NCBI GenBank assembly: GCA_027080545.1
Contig: JALWRV010000199.1
Span: forward strand, 1-6,375
Direction: 5' to 3'
Source of the DNA: Parvularculaceae bacterium
Lineage (GTDB): Bacteria; Pseudomonadota; Alphaproteobacteria; Caulobacterales; Parvularculaceae
DNA length: 6,375 nucleotides
The notes beneath the pieces are model-generated. The model saw only the letters and a list, made by a program, of their open reading frames with translations. It was not told where the DNA came from and made no database searches. The translations under genes and the position numbers were made by a program. This document shows, one piece after another, positions 1-6,375 of the stretch. Within the stretch, counting starts at the first letter, position 1, and each line of letters starts with the position of its first letter.

Positions 1-135
1 CTGAATGGCGGCAGCTTCCACGTCAAAAGCCTACCGGGGCGCGGCACCATAGTGCGGTTTAGTTTCCCGGCGATCCTTGAACAGGAAACCCCCATTGAAG
101 AACAGAGCGCGGCAGAAATATCGGCTGTCAGCTAG
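1..135 (+). CDS. Sensor histidine kinase, C-terminal end only (5' part outside window)
   Basis: Reading frame 1 is open from the first base to the TAG at 133-135 and gives 44 residues. The start, LNGGSFHVKSLPGRGTIVRF, matches the end of a histidine kinase HATPase_c domain: the 'h-GG-x-h-x-h-x-S' strand, the G2 glycine box (GRGT, residues 13-16), and the closing strand ending in F-P. This domain binds ATP and phosphorylates the conserved His of the kinase, which then passes phosphate to a response regulator. After the domain there is a short acidic tail of about 20 residues with no receiver or HPt domain, so the protein appears to be a classical, non-hybrid kinase at its C-terminus. The sensor region, the phospho-acceptor His and any partner regulator lie upstream, so the signal is unknown. 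The next gene starts 26 bases downstream on the same strand, suggesting co-transcription. Confidence 0.8.
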   Translation: MNGGSFHVKSLPGRGTIVRFSFPAILEQETPIEEQSAAEISAVS

Positions 136-161
136 GATAGAGATAGAAAGATTTATACCCG

Positions 162-1859
162 ATGACGCAAGAAATGACTCCGGATTTGGTATTGATGGAA
201 AAGCTGGTGGCGGGCTCGCCGACACAGGGTGATGAGGCTCACCCATCAGTGAAGCCGCGCCCGCGCATTGGTCGGGTCATTTCGGCCTCTGGCGCACAAG
301 TGTTGGTGATGACCGACCATGACATGCCGGACGAGAAAAACCATACCCCCCATCTTGGCAGTCTTATTTGTTTCGAAATGGCGGACAGCGTGGTTCTGGG
401 TACGGTTGGCGCCATGAGCAGCCCCAGCCCGGGCATGGAAGAGGCTGGCAATGGTTTGCTGATTCTTGAGGTGGATATTTTTGGTAATCTGGAAAATGGC
501 GGGCAGGGGCTGGTTTATCGGCAAGATAGCCACCAAATTCCCTATCCGGGGTGCGTTGCGGCTATGGCGGTTAAAGCCGATGTTGAAGCGGCCTATGATA
601 CGCAAAATCCAACCACCCTCAGCTTGGGGGAATTGGGGCAATTTCCCGACGTCAAAACACGCCATGATGTGAATGCGCTGGTTTATGGTAATTTTGCTAT
701 GGTTGGCGCTTCGCAATCGGGCAAGAGTTGCGCCATCGTTCGTTTGGTGCGGGAGATGATCCGTAAGCGCACCATGATGCGCACCATCATTTTTGATCAG
801 AATAATGAATATGGGGTGTCGTTTGGCAATATGGCGCGAATTGTCAGCTTAAAGCCCGGCATGTTTCCCCATTGGGTGCTGACATTCAAAGAATTAACGT
901 TCGCCATTGAACAGGTAACCGGTTCTTTGAGTGGGGATGAAAGAACATTACTGGAAGAGGCGATCATTTATGGGCGCCGGGCGATGGTGCAATCATCGTT
1001 AAAAAAATCACCCAAGGAAACCATCTTTGCCAGTGTTGATACGCCGGTTCCTTATAAAATGAGCGAAGTGATTTCCTATCTCGATAGATCCTCAAGCACA
1101 GACCATGATTATGTGGGTGCGACCTATCGCCGATTGCGGACAAAGCTGATGGTGATGACCAAAGACCGTCGCTATAGCGCTATTTTTGGTGCGGTGGGGG
1201 CAATTGATAGCCTCGCTATGCTAATGGGGGCGTTGTTTGCCATTCCGCTCAATAATAGGCCGGTGACTTTGGTGCAAATGGCCGGTGCGCCGAAAGCGCT
1301 TTCACGCATTATCGTTTCAGTAGTCTCGCGTTTGGCTGCGGAGGTTTCGCACTGGTCGCATGGGGGTGTGCCCATGATGCTGGTGGTGGAAGAGGCGGAA
1401 CAATATTTAGGTAAAGATAAAGCCCTATCCAGTGCGCTGATGCGCTTGTTGGAAAATGGCCGTAAGGCCAGCATCGGGGTTGGTTTGCTATCCTCGCGAC
1501 CACGGACCCTATGTGCTCAAGCCTTGCAGCAATGTGCGACCATTTTCACCATGCGCCTGACCAATAGCTCTGATCGCGCAGCCATTGAAAAAGTGATGCC
1601 GCAAAGCGCTCTTGGATTATTGCCTATTTCGGCGATTTTGGGCATTGGTGAAGCGATTGGGGCGGGCCAAGGGGTCAATATCCCGGCCCGGATGCGGTTT
1701 GCGCGTATTCCCGATGCGGCGGTGCCGGTGCAAGGGGCGCGGGCGGTCGCTCAAGGGGTGCTGCCCCCCAGCTTTAGCGAAGAGCAAGATGCGCAATTTC
1801 TAGAAAATGTCATCACCCGTTGGCGCTATCAGTCGGATACGGCAGACCAGACCGATTAA
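162..1859 (+). CDS. HerA/DUF87-family ATPase (HAS-barrel + FtsK/HerA-like P-loop domain)
   Basis: This 565-residue protein belongs, by its motifs, to the HerA/FtsK-type ASCE ATPases (COG0433-like), which usually form hexameric rings that move DNA. Residues about 35-115 start with IGRVISASGAQVLVM, typical of the N-terminal HAS-barrel. The Walker A loop is GASQSGKS (182-189, Lys188). A DQNNEYG segment (212-218) sits where HerA proteins have a D-x-x-G-E-Y motif. Walker B is MMLVVEEAEQYL (405-416) with Glu410-Glu411. A GLLSSRP segment (441-447) followed by QCATIFTMRLTN (457-468) matches the HerA 'QRP' sensor region. There is no signal peptide or membrane segment, so it should be cytoplasmic. The ATG at 162 was chosen because it follows a purine-rich stretch (136-150); an ATG four codons later has no better site. 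It probably forms an operon with the upstream histidine kinase. No NurA nuclease is adjacent. Family assignment is firm; the cellular role is not known. Confidence 0.85.
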   Translation: MTQEMTPDLVLMEKLVAGSPTQGDEAHPSVKPRPRIGRVISASGAQVLVMTDHDMPDEKNHTPHLGSLICFEMADSVVLGTVGAMSSPSPGMEEAGNGLLILEVDIFGNLENGGQGLVYRQDSHQIPYPGCVAAMAVKADVEAAYDTQNPTTLSLGELGQFPDVKTRHDVNALVYGNFAMVGASQSGKSCAIVRLVREMIRKRTMMRTIIFDQNNEYGVSFGNMARIVSLKPGMFPHWVLTFKELTFAIEQVTGSLSGDERTLLEEAIIYGRRAMVQSSLKKSPKETIFASVDTPVPYKMSEVISYLDRSSSTDHDYVGATYRRLRTKLMVMTKDRRYSAIFGAVGAIDSLAMLMGALFAIPLNNRPVTLVQMAGAPKALSRIIVSVVSRLAAEVSHWSHGGVPMMLVVEEAEQYLGKDKALSSALMRLLENGRKASIGVGLLSSRPRTLCAQALQQCATIFTMRLTNSSDRAAIEKVMPQSALGLLPISAILGIGEAIGAGQGVNIPARMRFARIPDAAVPVQGARAVAQGVLPPSFSEEQDAQFLENVITRWRYQSDTADQTD

Positions 1860-1931
1860 GGTCTTGGGTAACAGAATCAATTACTTGACATTGGCTTTGA
1901 GTTCAGGCCCCATTTGCGTTTTATCGTGGAT

Positions 1932-1937
1932 AGGGGT
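1932..1937 (+). promoter_or_regulatory. Shine-Dalgarno site that fixes the GTG start of the MFS gene
   Basis: AGGGGT lies five bases before the GTG at 1943. An in-frame TAG at 1931-1933 rules out any earlier start, and the next in-frame Met is more than 110 codons downstream, beyond three membrane helices, so GTG at 1943 is well supported. Confidence 0.65.
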
Positions 1938-1942
1938 GGTGC

Positions 1943-3292
1943 GTGACACATAAAGCGCAAGCGACACATAACCTACAAGGGAATGAGCAAAACCGTTGGT
2001 TTGTTCTTATCATTTTGACCTTGGTCTATGTGTTTAATTTCATCGACCGGCAAATTATCGGTATTCTCGCCCCCTTCATCGCGGCTGATTTGAATTTGAA
2101 GGATGGCCAGATTGGTTTGTTGGGGGGAATTTATTTTGCCGCCTTTTATACCCTCATCGCCATTCCCATTGCATGGTTGGCGGACCGCAGCCACCGGGTA
2201 ACCATTATAGCGGTTTCGTTGGGGGTTTGGAGTGCCTTTACAGCCGCCTCTGGTTTGGCACAAAATTTTGTACAGCTTTCTTTGGCGCGTATGGGGGTCG
2301 GCGTGGGAGAGGCGGGGGGCTCGCCACCGTCCCATGCGATCATATCGGATCTCTTTCGCCCCAATGAACGCTCCCGAGCGCTGGCAATCTATTCTCTTGG
2401 CATTCCCCTCGGCATAACCATTGCCTATTTTGCGGTTGCCTATCTGTTGGCCAATCAAGGGGATGTGCCATTTGATTGGCGGCAAATATTTTTTGGGGTT
2501 GGTTTATTAGGTATTGGCTTTGCGGTGGTGGTGCGGCTGGTGGTGCGCGAACCTGAACGCGGCGCCATGGACCAACAGGCCGAAAGCGCCAAGGGCAGAA
2601 AAATCGGTTTGCTTGATGCGATCCAGCATCTCATCCGGATTAAGTCCTGGGTTGGAATGTGTCTTGGCATCTCTATGGCCTCTTTTGGTGGCTATGCGTT
2701 GTCGACCTTTCTGGTTAAATATCTTGTGCAAAACTTCCCCGGCACCAGCATGCCGCAACTCTATGTCTGGCTCGGCTTGATCAATGGTCTGGTCTATACG
2801 GCAGGTATTTTTTTCGGCGGGGCGCTGTGTGACCATTTCGGCAAGCGCAATCGCGGGGCCTATGCGTCCATTCCGGCCTTGTCTATTTTGGTCGCGGCCC
2901 CAATCATGATTTTTGGGCTTTGGTCCCCCCATATTGGGGTGGCGATTTTTTGTGTGGCGGCCTATTTGTTTTTGGCTGGCTTTTATCTAGGTCCCTCCTT
3001 TTCTATTGCCCAAACCTTGGCACCAATAGAAATGCGCGCCATGTCCACGGCGTTGTTCTTTTTTATTCTCAATATGATTGCCATGGGGGGCGGACCGACC
3101 ATTACCGGGTTTTTGTCTGACTGGTTCGCGGCCAATATTTATACGCAGCCCGGGGGCGAGACCTTGGCATTGCGCGCAGCCCTAACCTGCCTGATCATTC
3201 CCTATGGTTTTTCGGTGTTGTTTTTTTGGTTTACCTCGCGCCATCTGGCGGCTGATTGGGTGCAGGCCGAGGCCCATAATCGCGGTGAATAG
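1943..3292 (+). CDS. Spinster-like MFS transporter
   Basis: A 449-residue integral inner-membrane protein of the major facilitator superfamily. About twelve hydrophobic segments can be counted (roughly residues 18-38, 58-79, 86-106, 108-125, 145-168, 180-200, 235-260, 272-293, 306-326, 330-352, 365-390 and 409-430), split by a hydrophilic central loop at about 202-225. The first helix has YVFNFIDRQIIG (29-40), the Asp-Arg-Gln signature of the spinster (Spns) branch. MFS motif A is ADRSHR (80-85) between helices 2 and 3, and GVGEAGGSPP (120-129) with Glu123 is the spinster helix-4 signature, followed by SDLFRPNERSRA. Family members are secondary carriers; eukaryotic ones move lysolipids and sphingosine-1-phosphate, and bacterial substrates are mostly undefined, so no substrate is assigned. 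Translation starts at GTG. Gaps of 83 and 82 bases on either side suggest an independent unit, though same-strand read-through from the ATPase gene is possible. Confidence 0.88.
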   Translation: MTHKAQATHNLQGNEQNRWFVLIILTLVYVFNFIDRQIIGILAPFIAADLNLKDGQIGLLGGIYFAAFYTLIAIPIAWLADRSHRVTIIAVSLGVWSAFTAASGLAQNFVQLSLARMGVGVGEAGGSPPSHAIISDLFRPNERSRALAIYSLGIPLGITIAYFAVAYLLANQGDVPFDWRQIFFGVGLLGIGFAVVVRLVVREPERGAMDQQAESAKGRKIGLLDAIQHLIRIKSWVGMCLGISMASFGGYALSTFLVKYLVQNFPGTSMPQLYVWLGLINGLVYTAGIFFGGALCDHFGKRNRGAYASIPALSILVAAPIMIFGLWSPHIGVAIFCVAAYLFLAGFYLGPSFSIAQTLAPIEMRAMSTALFFFILNMIAMGGGPTITGFLSDWFAANIYTQPGGETLALRAALTCLIIPYGFSVLFFWFTSRHLAADWVQAEAHNRGE

Positions 3293-3314
3293 GGGGCGGG
3301 AAGTCGCACTGAAA

Positions 3315-3346
3315 CTATAGCCAAGTCCCCGCAAGACGGGCTATAG
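3315..3346 (+). repeat. Inverted repeat / hairpin between the MFS gene and metG
   Basis: CTATAGCC (3315-3322) is perfectly complementary to GGCTATAG (3339-3346), with 16 bases between. Inside, GTC (3325-3327) can pair with GAC (3335-3337), giving an 8 bp stem, a small 2x1 internal loop, 3 more base pairs and a 7-base loop. No T-run follows, so it is not a standard intrinsic terminator of the transporter gene. It ends 28 bases before the metG start and could be an operator, a leader-RNA structure or a weak terminator. The structure is seen; its role is open. Confidence 0.55.
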
Positions 3347-3364
3347 AGGCCCAGCATCCACGCC

Positions 3365-3370
3365 AGAGGA
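3365..3370 (+). promoter_or_regulatory. metG Shine-Dalgarno site
   Basis: AGAGGA ends four bases before the ATG at 3375. It supports that start, which also gives the family-typical N-terminus MTRILVTSALPYINGVKHLG. Confidence 0.65.
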
Positions 3371-3374
3371 ATAT

Positions 3375-5087
3375 ATGACGCGCATATTGGTCACATCCGC
3401 ACTGCCCTATATCAATGGGGTCAAACATTTAGGCAATCTCATCGGCTCCATGTTGCCGGCTGATGTTTATAGCCGGTTTCAGCGGGCGCGGGGCCATGAG
3501 GTGGTTTTTATCTGTGCCACCGATGAACATGGCACCCCGGCGGAACTGGCGGCATTGGAGGCTGGTCAATCGGTCGAGGATTATTGCGCTGCGCTCCATC
3601 AAATACAGGCCGAGGCCGGTGAGGCGTTTGGCCTGTCCTTCGACTATTTTGGTCGCTCGTCGAGCCAGACCAATCACGAGACCACCCAACATCTTGCCGA
3701 AGCGTTGGAGCGCGAAGGTCTGATCGAGGAGCGTTTAGACAAGCAAGTCTATTCCATTGATGATGGGCGCTTCTTGCCGGATCGCTATGTTGAGGGCACA
3801 TGCCCCCATTGCGGCTATGAAAAGGCCCGTGGGGATCAGTGCGATTCTTGCGGCCGTTTGCTCGATCCTACCGAGTTGAAAGATCCTTATTCGACCATTT
3901 CCGGCTCGAAAAATATTGAAGTGCGCGAGACCCGCCATCTCTATCTTTTACAATCTAAAATGCAGGAGCGGATTGCCCAATGGGTTGCCAATCGCCCCCG
4001 CTGGCCGAGCTTGACCAAATCAATTGCCTTGAAATGGCTGGAGGAGGGGCTGCGCGACCGCTCCATCACCCGCGATTTGAAATGGGGTATACCGGTTACC
4101 CAAAATGGCCAACCGCGCCCGGGTTTTGAAAATAAGGTGTTCTATGTCTGGTTTGATGCGCCCATTGAATATATTTCTGCCACCAAAGAATGGGCGGACA
4201 ATAATAATCAGGATTGGCAACAATATTGGCTTACCGATAAGGGAGCCGAGGATACGCTCTATGTGCAATTTATGGGTAAGGATAATGTGGCCTTTCACAC
4301 GGTCTCTTTCCCGTGCACATTGATCGGGTCCGGGGAGCCGTGGAAAACGGTGGATATGCTAAAATCCCTCAACTGGTTGACATGGTATGGGGGTAAATTC
4401 TCCACATCCGAGGGGCGTGGTATTTTTATGGACCAAGCGCTGACGCTTTTACCGGCCGATTATTGGCGCTGGTATTTAATGTCCAACGCCCCGGAAAGCG
4501 ATGATACTTCTTTTACGTTGGAAACCTTTGCCGGGGCTGTGAACAAAGATCTTGCCGATGTGCTGGGTAATTTTGTCAATCGTATCACCCGTTTCGGCAA
4601 TGGGAAATTTGGTCCTGAAATACCGGCCGGGGGCGAAATAGGCGCGGCAGAAGAAGATCTTTTTGCCGAATTGGACCGGCGCATAGCGTCTTATACCAGC
4701 AATATGGAAGCTATGGAATTTCGTAAAAGTTTTGCCGATCTTCGCGCCATCTGGGCGGCGGGGAATGAATATTTGCAAATCGCGGCCCCGTGGACGGCTT
4801 TTAAGACGGACCCCGACAAGGCAGCGGTCAGTGTGCGGGTGGCCTTAAACCTCATTCGCCTGATCGCGGTGCTATCGGCACCGGTGATTCCGTTTACGGC
4901 TGAAAAAATGTTGGCCATTTTCGATTTGGGCTTGGATGATGTGGCTTGGCCAAAAGAAAAGGCCGCGCAAGAGCTGACACGCCTCGCCCCCGGCACAAAA
5001 TTTAATCTGCCGGACGTGTTGTTCCAAAAAATCGATGAGGAGATGATGGAACAATGGGCCGAACGTTTTGGCGCGCCGCGCCATTAA
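3375..5087 (+). CDS. metG: Methionine--tRNA ligase (methionyl-tRNA synthetase)
   Basis: This cytoplasmic class I synthetase (EC 6.1.1.10) charges tRNA-Met with methionine using ATP, for both initiation and elongation. The 570 residues begin with the Rossmann fold: the HIGH-equivalent is HLGN (18-21), followed by ICATDEHGTP (46-55). The connective-peptide zinc knuckle has CPHC (143-146) and CDSC (156-159), four cysteines as expected for one Zn ion. FYVWFDAPIEY (256-266) and FMGKDNVAFH (299-308) are core active-site segments. The KMSKS loop appears as KFSTS (341-345), a known variant in some MetRS lineages. In the helical anticodon domain, Asn402, Arg406 and Trp473 (in AAPW) align in spacing with the anticodon-reading Asn, Arg and Trp of the E. 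coli enzyme. There is no C-terminal EMAPII-like tRNA-binding domain. The gene is complete and looks functional. It has its own gap on both sides and a hairpin just upstream. Confidence 0.97.
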   Translation: MTRILVTSALPYINGVKHLGNLIGSMLPADVYSRFQRARGHEVVFICATDEHGTPAELAALEAGQSVEDYCAALHQIQAEAGEAFGLSFDYFGRSSSQTNHETTQHLAEALEREGLIEERLDKQVYSIDDGRFLPDRYVEGTCPHCGYEKARGDQCDSCGRLLDPTELKDPYSTISGSKNIEVRETRHLYLLQSKMQERIAQWVANRPRWPSLTKSIALKWLEEGLRDRSITRDLKWGIPVTQNGQPRPGFENKVFYVWFDAPIEYISATKEWADNNNQDWQQYWLTDKGAEDTLYVQFMGKDNVAFHTVSFPCTLIGSGEPWKTVDMLKSLNWLTWYGGKFSTSEGRGIFMDQALTLLPADYWRWYLMSNAPESDDTSFTLETFAGAVNKDLADVLGNFVNRITRFGNGKFGPEIPAGGEIGAAEEDLFAELDRRIASYTSNMEAMEFRKSFADLRAIWAAGNEYLQIAAPWTAFKTDPDKAAVSVRVALNLIRLIAVLSAPVIPFTAEKMLAIFDLGLDDVAWPKEKAAQELTRLAPGTKFNLPDVLFQKIDEEMMEQWAERFGAPRH

Positions 5088-5177
5088 ACGCATATATTAA
5101 GCTGGCCTTCGACTATCAGCCCACCTTGCCCTTATCCCGAAAAAAGCGCACCATACCCGCAACGACTCACAAACTAT

Positions 5178-5182
5178 AGGGG
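5178..5182 (+). promoter_or_regulatory. Probable Shine-Dalgarno site of the M20 amidohydrolase gene
   Basis: AGGGG lies ten bases before the ATG at 5193, slightly long but usable. A TTG codon directly before the ATG (5190-5192) is in frame and is an alternative start that would add one residue. Confidence 0.45.
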
Positions 5183-5192
5183 TAACTATTTG

Positions 5193-6375
5193 ATGCGTAA
5201 GGTATATTTGGCATGTGCCACATTCTTGTTTGGGGCTTTTATGGGCAGTTTTGGTGGGGCTTTTGCCGCCATGCAGGGGGGGGATTTTTCCAGCGAAATC
5301 AACGCGGATTATCCATGGCTTGAGCAGCTCTACCGGGATTTCCACACCAATCCGGAGCTTTCCTTCATGGAGGTGGAAACCGCAGCCCGCATGGCTCAGG
5401 AATTTCGCAATCTCGGTTTTGAGGTGACGGAAAAAATTGGCAAGACAGGTGTTGTGGGGGTGATGAAAAATGGGGCCGGTCCGACCTTGATGTTGCGTGC
5501 CGATATGGATGCGCTGCCGGTGGTGGAGCAAACGGGGCTTTCTTTTGCGTCAACCAAAACCGGGCTCAACCGATTTGGTGAAGAGCAGCCCATTATGCAT
5601 GCTTGTGGCCATGATGTGCATATGACGGTGCTGATCGGGACATTGCGTCGCTTGGTTGCCCACAAGGATAAATGGTCTGGTACGTTGGTGGTGATCGCTC
5701 AACCGGCAGAGGAAATCGGTCTTGGCGCCAGCGCCATGCTCGAAGATGGGCTGTTTAGTCGCTTTCCAAGGCCGGACTATAATATTGCCCTCCATGATAG
5801 TTCTGCTCTCCCGGCTGGCATGGTCGCCTATACGCCGGGATGGGCGCTGGCCAATGTGGATAGTGTCGATATTGAAGTTCATGGCGTTGGTGGCCACGGG
5901 GCCTATCCCCATGCGACCAAAGACCCCATTGTGATAGCCTCGCAAATCGTTATGGCGTTGCAAACGCTCGTCAGCCGTGAGACCAACCCGCTTGATAGTG
6001 CGGTGGTTACGGTTGGGGCGTTTCATGCAGGCCACAAGCACAATATCATCTCGGATAGTGCCCATCTGCAAATTACCGTACGCTCCTATTCCGACGAAGT
6101 GCGCGATCATCTATTGCAAGGCATCAAGCGCATCGCAAAGGCGCAAGCCATGTCTGCGGGTCTGCCAGAGTCGCTTTATCCGGAAGTTACGTGGGAACAA
6201 GACTATACCCCATCAACCTATAATGATCCCGATTTGGCCGAACGGGTGATGGCAGCGATTAGAGAAAATTTAGGGGCCAAGCGGGTCATTCAAAGTGATC
6301 CGGTGATGGGGGGTGAGGATTTCGCCCATTATGGCCGCACCGATCCTAAAATCCCTAGCCTCATTTTTTGGCTTG
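5193..6375 (+). CDS. Exported M20D-type metallo-amidohydrolase (3' end outside window)
   Basis: The frame is open from the ATG at 5193 to the window edge: 394 codons, with perhaps 35-50 residues missing. Residues 1-25 look like a Sec signal peptide (Arg2-Lys3, a hydrophobic stretch, then AFA before Ala26), placing the enzyme in the periplasm. The rest matches peptidase family M20, subfamily D (hippurate/N-acyl-amino-acid hydrolases): LRADMDALPV (101-110), MHACGHDVHM (135-144), QPAEEIGLGA (170-179), ALHDSSALPAG (199-209), GVGGHGAYPH (231-240), AGHKHNIISDSA (279-290) and MGGEDFAHY (372-380). By comparison with characterised M20D enzymes, Cys138, His140, Glu174 and His201 are the expected metal ligands and Glu173 the catalytic base; the last His ligand would be beyond the window. 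These enzymes hydrolyse N-acyl amide bonds, releasing an amino acid and an acid, but the substrate cannot be read here. A run of eight G (5276-5283) follows the signal peptide. The gene starts 105 bases after metG. Confidence 0.9.
   Translation, partial: MRKVYLACATFLFGAFMGSFGGAFAAMQGGDFSSEINADYPWLEQLYRDFHTNPELSFMEVETAARMAQEFRNLGFEVTEKIGKTGVVGVMKNGAGPTLMLRADMDALPVVEQTGLSFASTKTGLNRFGEEQPIMHACGHDVHMTVLIGTLRRLVAHKDKWSGTLVVIAQPAEEIGLGASAMLEDGLFSRFPRPDYNIALHDSSALPAGMVAYTPGWALANVDSVDIEVHGVGGHGAYPHATKDPIVIASQIVMALQTLVSRETNPLDSAVVTVGAFHAGHKHNIISDSAHLQITVRSYSDEVRDHLLQGIKRIAKAQAMSAGLPESLYPEVTWEQDYTPSTYNDPDLAERVMAAIRENLGAKRVIQSDPVMGGEDFAHYGRTDPKIPSLIFWL

Noticed and set aside
246..716. 156-codon minus-strand frame
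   Set aside because: Antisense shadow of the HerA-like gene with no recognisable domain.
1885..1925. Possible promoter for the MFS gene: TTGACA at 1885-1890, or TTGAGT (1897-1902) with TTTATC (1920-1925)
   Set aside because: The perfect TTGACA has no acceptable -10 at 16-18 bases. The second pair is weak, and its start point would fall in the ribosome site. Too little support to annotate.
1973..2485. 170-codon minus-strand frame
   Set aside because: Antisense shadow of the MFS gene; the + frame has twelve membrane segments and family motifs.
5088..5192. Terminator or promoter between metG and the amidohydrolase gene
   Set aside because: Only a 4 bp GCTG/CAGC stem with a long loop and no T-run is present, and TTGCCC (5126-5131) has no good -10 partner. 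Nothing firm beyond the ribosome site.
5208..5216. Lipoprotein lipobox (LAC, residues 6-8 of the amidohydrolase)
   Set aside because: The Cys is too near the N-terminus for a lipoprotein signal peptide and lacks the usual residue at -3; a type I site after AFA fits better.
5097..5531. 144-codon open frame on the minus strand covering the gap after metG
   Set aside because: Most of it is antisense to the amidohydrolase start. The product shows no family motif, and the gap already holds that gene's ribosome site.
5550..6110. 186-codon open frame on the minus strand
   Set aside because: It lies wholly inside the amidohydrolase gene, whose frame carries all the M20 motifs. The antisense product has no recognisable domain.

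Overview
The window looks like a stretch of alphaproteobacterial chromosome of moderate G+C. This is inferred from the style of the methionyl-tRNA synthetase (Zn-knuckle, KFSTS loop), the spinster-type MFS carrier and the exported M20 amidohydrolase, not from any marker RNA. All genes are on the + strand and densely packed. There is no tRNA, rRNA, CRISPR array, insertion sequence or other mobile-element signature.

Layout. Positions 1-135 hold the last 44 codons of a sensor histidine kinase, ending in the G2 box of its ATPase domain. After 26 bases comes a 565-residue HerA/DUF87-type ATPase (162-1859), probably co-transcribed with the kinase. An 83-base gap leads to a 12-helix spinster-like MFS transporter with a GTG start (1943-3292). 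An 82-base gap with a strong hairpin precedes metG, methionyl-tRNA synthetase (3375-5087). After 105 bases, an M20D-type metallo-amidohydrolase with an N-terminal signal peptide starts at 5193 and runs off the right edge.

How the genes work together. Only the kinase/HerA pair is spaced like an operon. The transporter, metG and the amidohydrolase each have their own gap and Shine-Dalgarno-like site. metG is housekeeping; the transporter and the periplasmic hydrolase could serve uptake or breakdown of acylated or peptide-like compounds, but nothing in the sequence links them directly.

No clearly new system is visible. The points most worth a second look are the HerA-type ATPase with divergent motifs next to a histidine kinase and with no NurA nuclease in view, the hairpin in front of metG, and an eight-G tract just after the signal peptide of the amidohydrolase.
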